This document shows, piece by piece, positions 1 to 11,998 of a DNA stretch of 64,000 nucleotides. The notes beneath the pieces are model-generated. The model worked only from the letters and a program-made list of their open reading frames with translations, did no database searches and was not told where the DNA came from. Origin of the DNA: Capsicum annuum (taxonomy: Eukaryota; Streptophyta; Magnoliopsida; Solanales; Solanaceae); assembly GCF_002878395.1 (NCBI RefSeq), contig NC_061114.1, positions 144,452,339 through 144,516,338 on the forward strand, given 5' to 3'. Made by a program: the position numbers and the translations under genes. Position 1 is the first letter of the stretch. Every line of letters begins with the position of its first letter.

Positions 1-270
1 ATATATATATGTGTGTGTGTTTTGGCTATAGAATGGTTTATGGTATGGTTACTAGTTGGATAATGGATTATTGGACTTGGTTAGGTTGGTCACGGTCTTG
101 GACCTATCCTAGAGTCTAGAATTGTAATAAATGGTATCTTATTATATGTTCAAAATTCATTTGACTTAGGGTATATATATTTGGAGGTTGGGTTGGGTAA
201 TAGGGGTGGTTCCCGTTCTTGTTGAACTTTGGATGCCCATTACAAAAAGGACCTGGTTTGGGTTGTGTCT
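1..270 (+). repeat. Probable tail of the 5' LTR of Tekay-like element 1
   Basis: This stretch opens with a short AT then GT dinucleotide run (1-20) and leads directly into the gag region starting at 331. It ends near 260-270 in GGGTTGTGTCT, which resembles the GGGTCATGACA end of the 3' LTR at 7233-7243. Upstream of that terminus I could not align it convincingly to the 3' LTR, so the assignment rests on position and terminal similarity only. The rest of this LTR would lie left of the window. Confidence 0.35.
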
Positions 271-330
271 GTGCTATCGAGTCTAAAGTCTTCAAACTTC
301 TTTAATCTTCAATTATTTTCATTTCAGATC

Positions 331-1275
331 ATGACTTCTCAAAGATCTATTGCTCGTGGAACTTTTTATGCTCCACCTAAGGATAATGTGAATGGAACAC
401 ATCCCATTTATAGAGTTCAGAACCAGTGTAGGTCTCTAGCTCTATATTATACTTCCCTATATGGAGTTTCTCTAGTATATAAAAGTCCTCCTCGGGCTAA
501 TAATTATCATGCCCTACCGCCTTAAGAAGTCATTTCTAATGTTGAGTTTTATTATTCTATTCATCTATTGACCCAGTTTATGATATCCCAATCATGTCAA
601 TCGGGGTCCTGCTAGTACTATTATGAGTTCTTTTGAGGTTTCTTGAGTCAGTCAGTTACTAAGGATCAATCTACTAACCTTTTGTGGCTTTAAGATTGGA
701 GAGGATCCTAAAGGATTCATAGATGAGATGGTAAAAATCTTTCACGTTATGCATGCTTCTGACTCAAAGGGTATGGAATTTGGTACTTATTAGTTGAAAG
801 ATATGACATACCTGTGGTATGTGGAGTGGTATTAGTATAGGGGTGATGCTGAAGAATTGATACTAAAGGATGAATATTTGGGTGCCTTCTTGAAATGGTT
901 TTTTTCCTCAAGAGTTAGAGAAGGGTAATGCTAATGAATTTGATAATCTAAAATAGGGTAGGATGACTATAAAAGTGTATACCCTAAAATTTCATCAGTT
1001 GTCCTATTATGTCTCTAAGCTGATGTCTGGCATGAGGGATAGGATGTGGAATTTTTCTAAAGGTTTGTCTCAATTCTTGGTACTAGCATGCAAGGTTGCC
1101 TTGTTGAAGAGTGATATAAAAATCTCTAGTCTAATGGTGTATATGCAACAGGTGAAAGATGAAAACAAGAAAGAAGTAAAAATAGGGGAAATACAAAGTA
1201 AGAGGTCCAAGTTTTCTGAGAAGGGTGCAGGCCAACAGAATAGTAGTAAAGATGGAAGGTAATGGTCTAAGAAGA
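331..1275 (+). pseudogene. Tekay-like Ty3/gypsy gag, broken (element 1)
   Basis: Gag would form the capsid-like particle of the retrotransposon. The start chosen is the ATG at 331 (MTSQRSIARG), just after the LTR-like end. The segment 963-1262 carries the conserved gag stretch: a 'KVYTLKFHQLSYYV' motif, then 'KSDIKISSLMVYMQQV', then a Lys/Glu-rich tail. The same order is seen in the other gag copies here (minus strand 15085-15318, and 43100-43440). Between 525 and 960 the frame is interrupted by several stops and shifts, so no protein is possible. It is followed by protease and RT remnants in the normal gypsy order. Family membership is recognised from motif order; lineage Tekay/Del is inferred from the chromodomain-like tail and LTR size. 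Confidence 0.75.
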
Positions 1276-1639
1276 AGTGAGCAGATTCTGGTTTATATTC
1301 TACGACTAGTGATCCACATCCTAGACATCCAGTAATTGTTGCTTTTATAGCGACAATGGGTTTAAGGCACTAGTTACCAAATATAATGCTAGTAAATCCT
1401 AGTCAGCTTCGTTGTATCCTCCTTGTAAATTTTATGGTTAGTTTTACCATGGTTTTTTAATGAGGGGAGAAATAAGTATTTTAGATATGGTCGGCCTGTC
1501 CATATTTAGAGGAACTGTCCCTCTTACTAAGTTGCTACTGGTCTAACTAGGTCCCAAGTGCTTCTTCTTTAGATCCTACACCAAAGGGTGCTACTTCTAG
1601 TTTTGGCACTGGTCAGAATTATTTGTATGCTATTGCAAC

Positions 1640-2230
1640 CAGTTAGGATTCTGAGGCATATCCTATGTTGTTACTGGTAAGCTAAAACGTTTCTATCGCG
1701 ATTGTATTATTTGTAAGATCCTGATCCACCCTTTATTTTGTGACCCTTTGTATGGTGATAAACTTCGGTTTTAATCTTAGTGTATTCCTGATCCTTTTTC
1801 TAAGTCTACCTCAGTGGGTGACTCTATTGTGGCTAGTAGATACTATAGAGGTTGTTTGGTGTCTATATCTGATAGGGAGACATTGGTGGATTTAATAGAG
1901 TTGGAGATATTAGATTTTGATGTTATTTTAAGGATGGATTCGCTCCATTCATGCTATGCGTCTCTTAATTGTAGGACATAAAAGTTCGATTTCTAATTCT
2001 TGGATGAACCGGTGATAGAGTGGAAAGGGAGTTCCCTTATCCTTAAGGGAAAGTTTTTTTCTTATCTAAGAACTTGGAAATTAATATACAAGGGGTGTCT
2101 ATGTCAACTGGTTCAAGTAAAATATTCTAATTCTGAGGGTCTTTCCTTGTCATCTGTCCCCATAGTTAATGAGCTCCCAAAGTATTCCCTGATGATCCTC
2201 CTGGTGTCCCTCCTGATAGGGAAATAGACT
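1640..2230 (+). pseudogene. Aspartic protease region remnant (element 1)
   Basis: This is the region between gag and RT. At 1921-1970 the translation contains 'MDSLHSCYASLNCRT', matching 'MDWLHSCYASVDYRN' in the better protease copy at 44160-44215, so this is the C-terminal half of the retropepsin-like domain. I could not recognise the catalytic Asp-Ser/Thr-Gly triad. The 75-codon frame at 2000-2227 covers the linker toward RT and ends at a stop. It is non-functional. Confidence 0.6.
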
Positions 2231-3030
2231 TTGGGATTGATCTTCTTTCAAATACTTATCTGATCTCTATTCCTCCCTATAGAATAGCTCCAGCTAAGTT
2301 TTAAGAAGTCAAGGAGAAGTTGAAAGATCTACTTGATAAGGGTTTTATTCACCCTAGTCTTTGTTCGTAGGGTGCTATAGTACTCTTTATGTGTAAGATG
2401 GAAGGGTCCCTTCGAATTTGTATAGATTACTTTTAGTGAAATAAGGTAATAGTGAGGAATAAGTATCCTATTCCTAGGATTGATGACCAGTTTGACAAGT
2501 TATAGGGTGCAAAGTATTTCTCTAAGCTTGACCTTGGGTCGGGTTATCATCAGTTGAAGATTCTGGAGGTGATATCCCTAAGACTGCTTTCCAAACCTAG
2601 TATGATCATTTTGAGTTTTTACTGATATCATTTTGATTGACTAACGCCCTGACGACATTTATGGATCGTATAAATAGGGTATTCTGTCAGTTTTTGGACT
2701 TATTCATTATTGTGTTTATTAATGACATCTTATTTTATTCTAAAAGTAAGGTGGAGCATGCCTATCACCTCTGTATCATGTTGCGGGTCCTTAAGGATCA
2801 TTGTTTGTATGTAAGTTTTTGAAGTGTGAGTTCTGGTTGAATATAGTTACTTTTTTGGGTTGTGTTGTTTCTATTGAAGGGATCATGGTGAATCCACAAA
2901 AAGTTATGGTGGTTAAGAAATGGCCTAGACCCATGACTCCAATGATATTCAGAGCTTCTTGCATTTGGCTTGATATTATAGGAGGTTTGTGGAGAGTTTA
3001 ACTTTTATTGTGGCGCTATTGACTAGATTA
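2231..3030 (+). pseudogene. Reverse transcriptase remnant (element 1)
   Basis: Ty3/gypsy reverse transcriptase in several frames. Recognisable pieces are the substrate-binding stretch around 2500-2600, 'FMDRINRVFCQFLDLFIIVFINDILFYSKS' split over 2658-2750, and 'FLKCEFWLNIVTFLGCVVSIEGIMVNPQK' at 2816-2908. The catalytic YxDD-like box reads F-I-N-D-I-L, so the first of the two paired aspartates is replaced by Asn; other copies in this window have FIDDIL. The frame is broken by stops near 2636, 2820 and 3001. It is a dead copy. Confidence 0.8.
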
Positions 3031-3039
3031 ACTTAAAAA

Positions 3040-3600
3040 AAAGGTAAAGTTTCGATGGTCCAAAACTTACGAGGGTAGTTTTGAGAATTTGAATGATGAG
3101 TTGACTTGTGCTCCTATTTTAACCCTACCCAAGGGTACTAGTGGCTTTTTTGTTTATTGTGATGCATCCCATGTAGGACTGGGTTATGTTTTGATGCAGT
3201 AGGGCAAGGTTGTGGAATATGTTTCTAGGAAGCTGAAGGTATATGTGAAGAATTATTTGAAACAGGTATAGTTGTTGGCGGTAGTCTTTGCTTTTATTAT
3301 TTGGCACCATTACCTATATCTGGTTTATTTTACATCTCTTATTAACACAAGATCTTGTAGTACGTGTTCACCCAGAAGGAATTGAATCTCAGGCAAAGGA
3401 GATGGCTTGAGTTGCTCAAGGACTATTATATGAGTCTCTATTATTATCCAGGTAAATTTAATGGGGTTGATGATGCTCTTAGCATGTTATCTATCAGGAT
3501 ATTTTCTCTCAAGAAGCAAGGGTTTGTGAAGGATATTAACTATTTGGCTAATCTTGGAGTTTGTCTTCTTGACTTTGAGGATGGTGGTGTGATTGTTCAA
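3040..3600 (+). pseudogene. RNase H remnant (element 1)
   Basis: RNase H degrades the RNA strand during reverse transcription. The segment at 3120-3200 encodes 'GFFVYCDASHVGLG', with the catalytic Asp in YCDAS. The segment 3364-3603 encodes '[39 protein letters not shown]', the usual gypsy end of RNase H, matching the copies at 38160-38320 and 45520-45660. A TAG interrupts the reading at about 3199 (ATG CAG TAG). Between 3200 and 3360 the reading is also broken. Confidence 0.8.
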
Positions 3601-3659
3601 TAGGAAGAAAATTCCTCTCTGGGTGCCAAAGTAAAGTAAAAATAGGTCTAGAATCCTAT

Positions 3660-4620
3660 TATTATGAGAATTAAGGATAACGTGGGTAACCAGAAAGTTA
3701 TGGCTTTTAATATTGGTGGTGATGGTATCTTGAGGTACCAAGGTAGATTATATGTTCCCGATGTTGATGGGCTGTGAGGGAGGGTCTTTGCTAAGGCTAA
3801 TAAGTCAAGGTACACTATTTATCTAGGTCTAATGAAGATGTACCACAGTTTGAAAGAAATTTATTTATAGAATAACATCAAGCAGTATATGGAAAATATT
3901 CTGTCAAAGATTATGGTATGTTAGCAAGTGAAGGTAGAGCTCATGATGCCTGGTGGTTTATCTCAAGAGATTGAGTTGCCCATGTGGAAGTAGAAGATGC
4001 TTAATTTGGATTTCATTTTTGGTCTTCTATGATCTTAGAATCCGTTTGATTAGATTTAGGTCATCATGGATAGGATGACTAAGTCGACTCCCTTCATGCC
4101 AATGAAGACTTGTTATCTGGTGGAGGATTATGCTAAGTTTTTTATTCAAGAAATCGTCAAGTTCCATGGTGCACCTGTCTCGCTTATATCTAATCATCGT
4201 ACATAATTCTCATCTAATTTTTTGTGTTCTTTTTAGAGAGGTTTGGGGACTAAGGTAAACCAAATTACTATTTTCATCCTCAAATGGTAGTTGGACTGAT
4301 CATTCACCTCTCATATAGTTTGCATATAATAATTTTCACTCTAGTATTAGGATGGCTCCTTTTGAGGATCTTTATAGTAGGGGGCCTAGGTCTTCTATTG
4401 GTTGTTTTGAGGTTTGTAAGAGTAGGTTATTTGGTCCTGACATGGCTCACTAAGCCATAAAAAAGGTTAAGGTGATTCAGGATAGACTTAAGACCTCCTA
4501 AAATCGCCAAATGTCCTATAAAGATGTGAGGGGAAGGGACTTAGAGTTTGATGTGTATGATTTGATGTTCTTGAAGGTGTCTCTCATAAGGGGAGTGATG
4601 TAGTTTGAAAGAAGGGGAAG
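3660..4620 (+). pseudogene. Integrase remnant (element 1)
   Basis: Integrase zinc-binding and core regions in fragments. Around 3820-3930 the order 'gly-rich, Tyr-His, then Cys' of the HHCC finger is only faint. At 3990-4140 the reading matches the core start (MLNLDFIFGL, then MDRMTKSTPFMPMKTCYLVEDYAKFFIQEIVKFHG). The 4290-4480 part resembles the core end (PLI*FAYNNFHSSIRMAPFE). Stops are frequent. The order RNase H, integrase, then chromodomain-like tail is that of chromoviruses. Confidence 0.7.
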
Positions 4621-4639
4621 CTCAGTCACCGTTATGTAG

Positions 4640-4989
4640 GTTCATATCGTATTTTGAGGTGAGTGGTCCATATGGCTTATGAATTGGATTTTCCTTCTAA
4701 ATTGGATTCCATTAATATTGTGTTTCATGTTTTAAGGTTGAAGAAGTTCATGGGTGATCCTTCATTGGTTGTTCCTTTGGAGAGTGTTGGTGTTTTGAAT
4801 TTCATGTCTTATGAGGAAGTCCTAGTTAAGATTTTTGATGTGCAAGTACGTCGTTTGAGGACAAAGAATGTGGCTTTGGTGAAATTTCTATGGAGGAACC
4901 ATAAGGTCGAAGAAGCTACTTGGGAAGCCAAAGAAGACATGAAGTGCAAGTATCCATTCTTGTTTCCCACTTTGGATAATCGTGCTTGA
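4640..4989 (+). pseudogene. Integrase C-terminus with chromodomain-like tail (element 1)
   Basis: An open stretch of 108 codons (4663-4989) reads 'YELDFPSKLDSINIVFHVLRLKKFMGDPS', then 'LSYEE'-like 'NFMSYEEVLVKIFDVQVRRLRTKNVALVKFLWRNHKVEEATWEAKEDMKCKYPFLF', ending in TGA. Short form: the Leu-Arg-Lys/Asn, Val-Lys-x-Leu-Trp-Arg, and Glu-Ala-Thr-Trp-Glu pattern is the chromodomain-like end typical of Tekay/Del integrases. The same tail occurs at 7244-9160, 24935-25300 (minus), 39400-39730 and 46940-47200. It is the best preserved open stretch of this element. Confidence 0.8.
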
Positions 4990-5087
4990 GGTATGTGTAT
5001 TCCCTAACATATTTGTTTGCTTTGTTAAACTGTGCTAGTGGACGTTTTTATTCATTATTCAAGGAAAATTATCCTAAGGGGGGAGAA

Positions 5088-7243
5088 TGAAACACCCTAG
5101 AATTTGGTCATTGAAAATTTCTTGACCTATGGGCTTATTGCCCAGATTATGACTCTCCTTATAAGTCATAGGGTGTCATTGCGGTTTGTAAGACCCAAAT
5201 CATATCCTGACTAGTGTAGATTGGTAATTTTTCTATTATGATTGTGATTGGATCCTAACAAGACATAAAGACTATACAAATTGATAGTCCTATCCATAGT
5301 AAAAATTTTCTTGCCTATGATTTGACCGAACTAGTCGTAATGTCTAAGTGTGTCATATGGTAAGAATCATTGCCAGAATAGTATGGGTGCCCATGGATGC
5401 TGTCCCGACTACAACTAGAGGACACGAGTCGTAAGGTGACCCTTCAAGTTGAAAGATCGTTCTTAACGACTAGGCAAAAAAAATTTTGTGTTTCACAAAG
5501 GGCATTTTGGACATTTTGCCTCTTCCCCAATCTCGACCCACGACTTAAAACCCCTTTAGGATGTCATTATCATTGTGAAATAAATCAAAATAAATTCTCA
5601 ACCTCTCTCAAATCCCCAAGGAGAAGAACACTTTGGGCTTCATAGAAGTTGGTCAATTAGAGTTTCAAGGGTGATTTCTCTCTATATTTGTGTAACTTTC
5701 AGTCATGTTACTCTTCTTCAAATCTTATTTTGTGAAATACATGTGTTTTAAATGGTATAACTGTATGGATTTTAATGTGGATTTATATATGTGTTGAGGG
5801 ATTTGGAATGAATGATTCTTGAATTATATTTCCATGGTTTTCATAAGGTTCTCATGATTTGAATTGAATATTTCTGAATTAATCGGGTGAATGGATGTGG
5901 GAATTGGAATGAATATCAAGTACAACCCAAAATTGATGTTTTGGACTTGGAATTTGTTTTGAATTATTGTATTCCCTCAACCCATTTGTGTAAATGGGTT
6001 TGAATTATGGAATTGTCTCTTAGTTTGACTTTCACACCTATACTATTGCATTGCATAAATTGTTGAACAATGAAAATGGATTTCAAAGGCCTTATTTGCT
6101 ATGTTTTAATTTATTGAACAAATGGGGCCGAGGTATTCCCCAAATTTGATTTGTTATATTAATGGTGGTTAAGGCATTCTTCCCATTTAATTTAATAAAT
6201 AAGAAGTGGTTGAGGCATTCCCTCAAGTTAATGGAATTGTAATGGCATGAATATAAACTTGCAAGCTAAATGGTATGATGACACAGTGGTGTTCCATAAT
6301 TTATGATTTCTTTTTATTAAAATGGGTTATGTGAAACTTGTTTTAATTGGTCACAATGGGGGTTATGTAGCTACATTATGAAACTGTGGGTCTCGAATAA
6401 ATTTTACCAAAAACTCATATTTGTTGATGTAAGGGTTGGTCTTGATGACTGTGTGAATAGTTCACACTATTGGTATATCTTTTATCTAGATTTAATATGG
6501 GGTCGAGGCATTCCCTGATCTTCCTTGATAACTCCGATTCATGTCACTAACATGTACTAGGTCCATTTCAGTATGGAAGCTCAACCCATAAAGTCACTGG
6601 GTGCCCATTTATGATGCTTGAGCTACATAGTCTAGAATATTGCTTTACTATCTTGCTAAACGATGCTCTCTACCACAACATCTATTATATATGTGTATGC
6701 ATGTATGTGAACTTGTACAATGAGTTTAAAATTGAGTTCTTGACATATATTATTTTATCCTTATCCCTGAGTTACATGTTAGTACTCACCCTACTAACCA
6801 TCTCTGGATGATGTATCCCTATGGGATACATGGTTTGAAGGATCATCTACTTTTCCTGCGTAGTTATAAGTAATGTTAGAGTTGATTGTTACAGTTAGTG
6901 GTAAGCTTCCATTCTCTGGAAGAATTGATCATTCTTTTAATTTTCCTTCCATAACCTAGAATTAAAGACTTCACATTTACATTTTCATTGTAATTATCAT
7001 TGTCAAGGTTGGGGGCATTTCCGGACATAGGTTTTTCTTGTTTAAAGGCTGTATGGATATTACTGTGGATTGGATATTGATGGTGACACTCTTAGATATA
7101 CATGAACTTATTACATTCTATCTTGTTATATATTAGGAATTAAGCCATTATTAGTTGTGTTATGCTCTATTTTGCTAGGCAAAGGGGTGGTCTCCGGTCG
7201 TTAGTGGACTTGAGATACTCATGACCTAGTTTGGGTCATGACA
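5088..7243 (+). repeat. 3' LTR of Tekay-like element 1 (2,156 bp)
   Basis: A polypurine tract AAGGGGGGAGAA lies at 5076-5087 directly before TGAAACACCC. The LTR ends at 7243 in GGGTCATGACA. TG...CA ends, the tract and the distance from the chromodomain stop fit a gypsy 3' LTR. The length suits Tekay/Del. The small open frames inside it (for example 5397-5645 and 6611-6811) have no recognisable product. No target duplication can be tested because the left end is outside the window. Confidence 0.7.
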
Positions 7244-9162
7244 TTTAGGTGTTGTTTTTGTTATGGGAGGATAAGGTAATTGGATATACTTCTTTCCAAT
7301 TGAAGCCTAATGAGAAGAATTATCCTACCACGATTTAGAGTTATGCGCGGTTGATTTTTCTTTGATTTTGTGAGACACTACTTGTATGGAGTTCATTGTG
7401 AGATTTTCTTGAATAATCGTAGCCTATGGTATTTTTTCACACAGGAAGATCTTAATATGAAGCAACATTGTTGGCTTGAGTTGAATAAGGATTTTTACTT
7501 GATTATTCTCTATAATCCATGATAGGCTAATGTAGTTCCAGATGCCTATAGTCGAAATACAACTAGCATGGCAGCTTGGCACATCTTTTGATCTAGGAAA
7601 CTCCTTTGGCCTTAGAGGATCAGTCATTAGTTAACCAGATGGTTATGCTTAATATTTCAACACGTGAGTATGTTTTGTCATTAGTGAAGGCTAGGTTTTA
7701 TTTGATGGAGCAGATTTGAGATCCTTAGTTTGATGATGTTAGAGTTAGATTGATTTGGGATAAGGTGTTGAGTTGAGAGGATAAGGAAGCCTCACTTGAT
7801 TAAGATGGCATTTTGAGGATTAGTGACAAAGATTTTGTACCGAGAGTAAGTGACTGGATTGGATTAATTTTAGAGAAGGCCTATTGTTCTAAGTATTCCA
7901 TCCATCTAGGAGTGACAAAGATTTATCGTGGTTTGAGGTAGCATTACTAGTTGGGTGGTATATAGAAACATTTAGCAGAAAGAAAGATTTAGCAGACTTT
8001 ATAGCTCAATGCTTTGTTGTCAGGAGGTGAAGGCTGAGCATTTGAGGCCTGGTGATCTACTTCAGAGGTTATCCATTCTTGATTAGAAATGGGAATAAAT
8101 CACTATGGACTTTGTGACTATGTTGCCTTGTATTTCCTTTTGTTCTGATAGTTTTTTGCTTATTATGGATCAATTAAACAAATTTGCTTATTTTATTCAA
8201 GTTCAGGTTTCTTTCAGTGTTGAGCGTTGGCCTATTTCTATATTTATGAGATTGTGCATCTTCTTGGTGTGCCCTTGTCTATTATCTCAAATCAAGGATC
8301 AGTGTTCACACCTCACTTTTGGAAGGCTTTTTAGGAGGATTTAGGTACTCAAGTTAATTTTAGTACAATATTTCACCCCAAGAATAATGGTCAGTCAGAG
8401 CGAACTATTCAGGTCTTGGAGGATATGCTCCATGCTTGTGTGATGGACTTTTGTTGTCAGTGGGACCAATATCTAGATTTGGCAGAGTTTACATAGAGTA
8501 AGAGATAAAATTCAAGTATTGATATGGCTTTTTTTGAGGCATTGTATGGTTGGCGTTGTCACTCTCTAGTTGGTTGGTTTGATGTTTCTAAGATTATACC
8601 TGGAGGTATGAACTAGCTTCGTGCGAGCGGGTCAGAGTAGCCAGAATTTCTATACAGATTGAGACTTTATGCCTTGAGATTTAGTGCTGGTAATCGAGTT
8701 TTCCTTTAAGTTTCAACCATAAAAGGTGTAATGATGTTTTGGAAGAGGGGCATGCTTACCCCGAAGTATATAGGCCCATTTGAGATTCTTTGAACTATTG
8801 GTGTTGTGGCATATGAGTTCGCTTTGATCCTAGATTTAATAGTTGTTCAATCTAGTTTTTCATGTTTTGATGCTTCAATATTACATTTTGGATGAGTCTC
8901 ATGTCAACCGTTGGAATTCGATTTAGTTAGATGAGAGGTTGTCCTTTGTTGATGTGTTTGTTAGTGTATTGGCTAGATATGTCAGATAGTTGCATTCTAG
9001 AGATATTCCACTAGTTAAGGTCCACTGGAGACATAGACCTATAGATGAGGCTACGTGGGAGGTCGAGTTTGACATGCGTAGTTCTTATCCCTAGTATTTT
9101 GTAACTTTAGGTAAATCTTTGCCTTTAGTTCAAGAACAAACTAGATTTTTAGTTGTGGATGA
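7244..9162 (+). pseudogene. Truncated Tekay-like element 2: RNase H, integrase, chromodomain-like tail
   Basis: The sequence starts abruptly in the middle of RNase H, right after the 3' LTR of element 1: 'WEDKVIGYTSFQLKPNEKNYPT' can be read at 7262-7330, then a broken 'HTGRS*YEATLLA' region. Integrase follows: a core start near 8095-8200 ('MDFVTMLPC' then 'LLIMDQLNKFAYFIQV'), a later core around 8340-8600, and the chromodomain-like tail at about 8930-9110 with 'HWRHRPIDEATWEVEFDM'. Stops and shifts occur throughout. The upstream gag to RT is not present here. The simplest reading is that element 1 inserted inside this element's RNase H and the missing half lies left of the window. Confidence 0.7.
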
Positions 9163-11998
9163 TGTAATGACTTGATTTTTTGTGACTTACGTGAAATATT
9201 GAGTTTTGTTTCATTTGACCATATTACCCTCCTTGTGGTTGCTTTGTGGTATTTCTGGGTTTGGGGATGATTGGCATAATTCATAGTGCTTTTCGGTGTG
9301 ATTTATGTGATATTGTGATTTTTGGTTTCTTGAAAAGCCTTATAGTAGACTTTAGTCAACATTTATTAATCTATGTATCGGATGGAAAAACGGACGGTGC
9401 CAGAAGATCTAGAACATTAATTTTTGGGTGGTTACACGATTGGTATGGTTTTATAACATTTACAACTCATTTCTACCCTCAATTCAAAAATTTGTGAAAT
9501 TGGGTTTTGGGGGTCAACTTAGTGAAAATGATATTTTTTCAAAAATCTGATATCACCATTGAGTCTGGAGCATCAAATTTGATAGGGTAGCATAGTTTGT
9601 TTGCATTCGCGAGATTTCAAATGACTCCCAAGGTGTCCATAGACGTTTGGAATTCTCCAAGTCTCCAACCGAGGTATCACACAGCTGGTGCAACTCGCTT
9701 AGGAGACAATTTAGTCTCTTACGCGACTCAGCAGATAAGACCAAGTTTTTCTTATGCTACATCTTGATCGTGTTTGTGAACCCCACATAAGTGATGATAG
9801 GGTCTCTTAAACGATACCTTCTCTCAGGCAAGGTATCGTGTACGCAACACCTGGTTTCTTAAATGGTAGTCGCTTAAGAAACTCGGTGATTGTTTATGTG
9901 ATGCATAGGTCCCTTAAATACCTATGTTTCACCATTTTAACTACTTTTTAGACTTGGCGCTTAGGATTTCATGATTTTGAGCAATTTCCTCCATTTCTAA
10001 GCTTGGATAAGCTCCAAAACACCAAATTCAACTACTTTCCTTCAATTTATCATTTAGATCTTGTTTGCATGCAGATTTAAAATTAAGAATTAGGGATTTT
10101 GTCCCGGAAGGCCTAAAATTGTATTTCTCCCATTTAAAACCTCAATATCAAAAAAATTTAATTGAGTGAGTTTCTAATCTTATAATTATCACTTTTCTCT
10201 GAATTTCAACTTCTAAACAACTTCAACTCTCGATTTTTGAAAATGGGTTTTGGGGTTTTTGCCGATAAAGCTTGAAAAAGTATTTTTTCGGAGATTTGAA
10301 CTTTGTTTTTAACTCGTTTTGCCTTGGGTTTGTAGTTATAGAATTCTTTGAGTATAGGAAACGTGTTTCAAAGATAAAATTATAATTTTACCATCGTTTT
10401 TCAATAACCCGTTTTGGGGGTCCGTTTTGACCCTGACTCAAAATTAGGTAATATGGGTATCGTTGGATTTATTTTGTCGCATAGATTATATAATTCTATG
10501 TCTTAGTTGGTTCCATGTCTGTTCGTCGGAGTAAGGATTTGGACCGAAGGCTTTCGAACAGGTTTTGATATTCGAGGTTGGTTATAGCTTAACATTCTTC
10601 AAACTGGGTTGGGTAGTTAATGTTGATACAAAATCTTGCTAAGGGTGTGGGAGCTAATCTTGAAAATAGCTATATTTATCATGGTGTGCCTGTGTGGGGT
10701 CTATATATTGATGTTATTTGGGGATTTTGGAACATTATTTGCTATGTGTGATCGTGTGAGGTCCCATATGATATTATTGGTCTTGTCTACGTGGAATTAG
10801 TTGTATCTTGTCTGATGAAAAAGCCTAATGTGGTATAAATGGTGAGTTTTTAATGTATTTCATTCTATTGGCATATGGATTAGGTTGGATTCATGGATAG
10901 TTGTATTAATGAGTGCACTTTGGTTCACTTTGTTGTTATATTGGTTGGATATAGAATTTCTCATTCTTGTTGGTTGTGAGCATTACATCCTTGTATCATA
11001 TTCATTTATCCATTATTGGTACCACCGTGGAAATATTTGAAACTCTAGCTTGTTTTGATAAAAAATATGGCATTTTTAAAACCCTCTAACGAAGTATGTG
11101 TTAGAGAGGAGATATAGATTTTTGTATTCGATACTAGTAGTATACTGGTTAACGAACCCCTCGTGGGTCCAACATCAGGAAGCTATAGATTTATAGAAGT
11201 ATATGGAGGTTTTGCGATGACCTCATTCATCACATCATCATTATCATCATCCCCATTGCATTTTTACTTACATTGTACCTTTATTTGTGTTGGATTATCT
11301 CCATTTATGTATACCTGTCTATGTGTATTTTCTCTTTTGCATTTGTATCTGATATCTACATACTAGTATTCCTATCTAGTAATTTTTATGGTGTATATGT
11401 ATATTATAGAATTGTTAGTGGTGATGGTGTGGGGTATCGTCTGGGATATTTTCTAGTTGTAGGTGATGTACCCTTAGAGTGAATTTTATATGCTTTATTT
11501 TCTACTTTGCTCATTCAGCCTATGATTCCTACAAAGCACAAGTGGACCATACTTGCTGCTACTGCGCCCTTTCGGTGTAGATCTTGGTTTGAGTGCACCT
11601 CATGGCTATTGATTCGTGCGATACTTTGGAGCTATTCAAGATAGTGGTTGGATTCTTCCTCTTGGAGTCTACTACTGCCTTTCCTTATTTAGACTATGTC
11701 TTTATTTGTATTCGGAGATAGAGTTGTTCTTGTTTTGTATATCTTATGTATTTTTTATCTCGAGTTGTACCAGTTATGTTTCTACACTGTGACACAAGGT
11801 TTTGGGATTTGGTTTAGATCATTGACTATGCATTTTCGTTTTTACTGTATATGCATGTGGTTTGACTCTTCTCTAGGAGTCTTGCCATGGGTTTTGATAT
11901 CGTTTTTTGCAGTTCATATTCGTTTGGATGATAGGCTTACTTTTCAAGGATTACCATGACAAGTGCCGTCATGGCCCTTGGTCTTTAGGTCATGATAC
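9163..11998 (+). repeat. 3' LTR of Tekay-like element 2 (about 2.8 kb)
   Basis: The LTR begins TGTAATGACTTG at 9163, about 50 bp after the chromodomain-like tail, and ends near 11998 in GTCATGATACA. It contains the landmarks of this LTR type: a segment rich in ACGATACC/TCTCTTAA motifs at 9780-9900 and a GTCATGGC palindrome just before the end (11966-11975). Frames such as 11163-11366 and 11696-11959 are hydrophobic by composition and show no domain, so I do not call genes in it. The end is placed to within about 10 bp. Confidence 0.6.

Noticed and set aside
5397..5645. 82-codon frame after element 1
   Set aside because: It lies within the 3' LTR and has no recognisable domain.
11163..11959. 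Hydrophobic frames that look like membrane proteins
   Set aside because: They are inside the 2.8 kb LTR of element 2, rich in Phe/Leu/Tyr because of T-rich sequence. No start context or homology.
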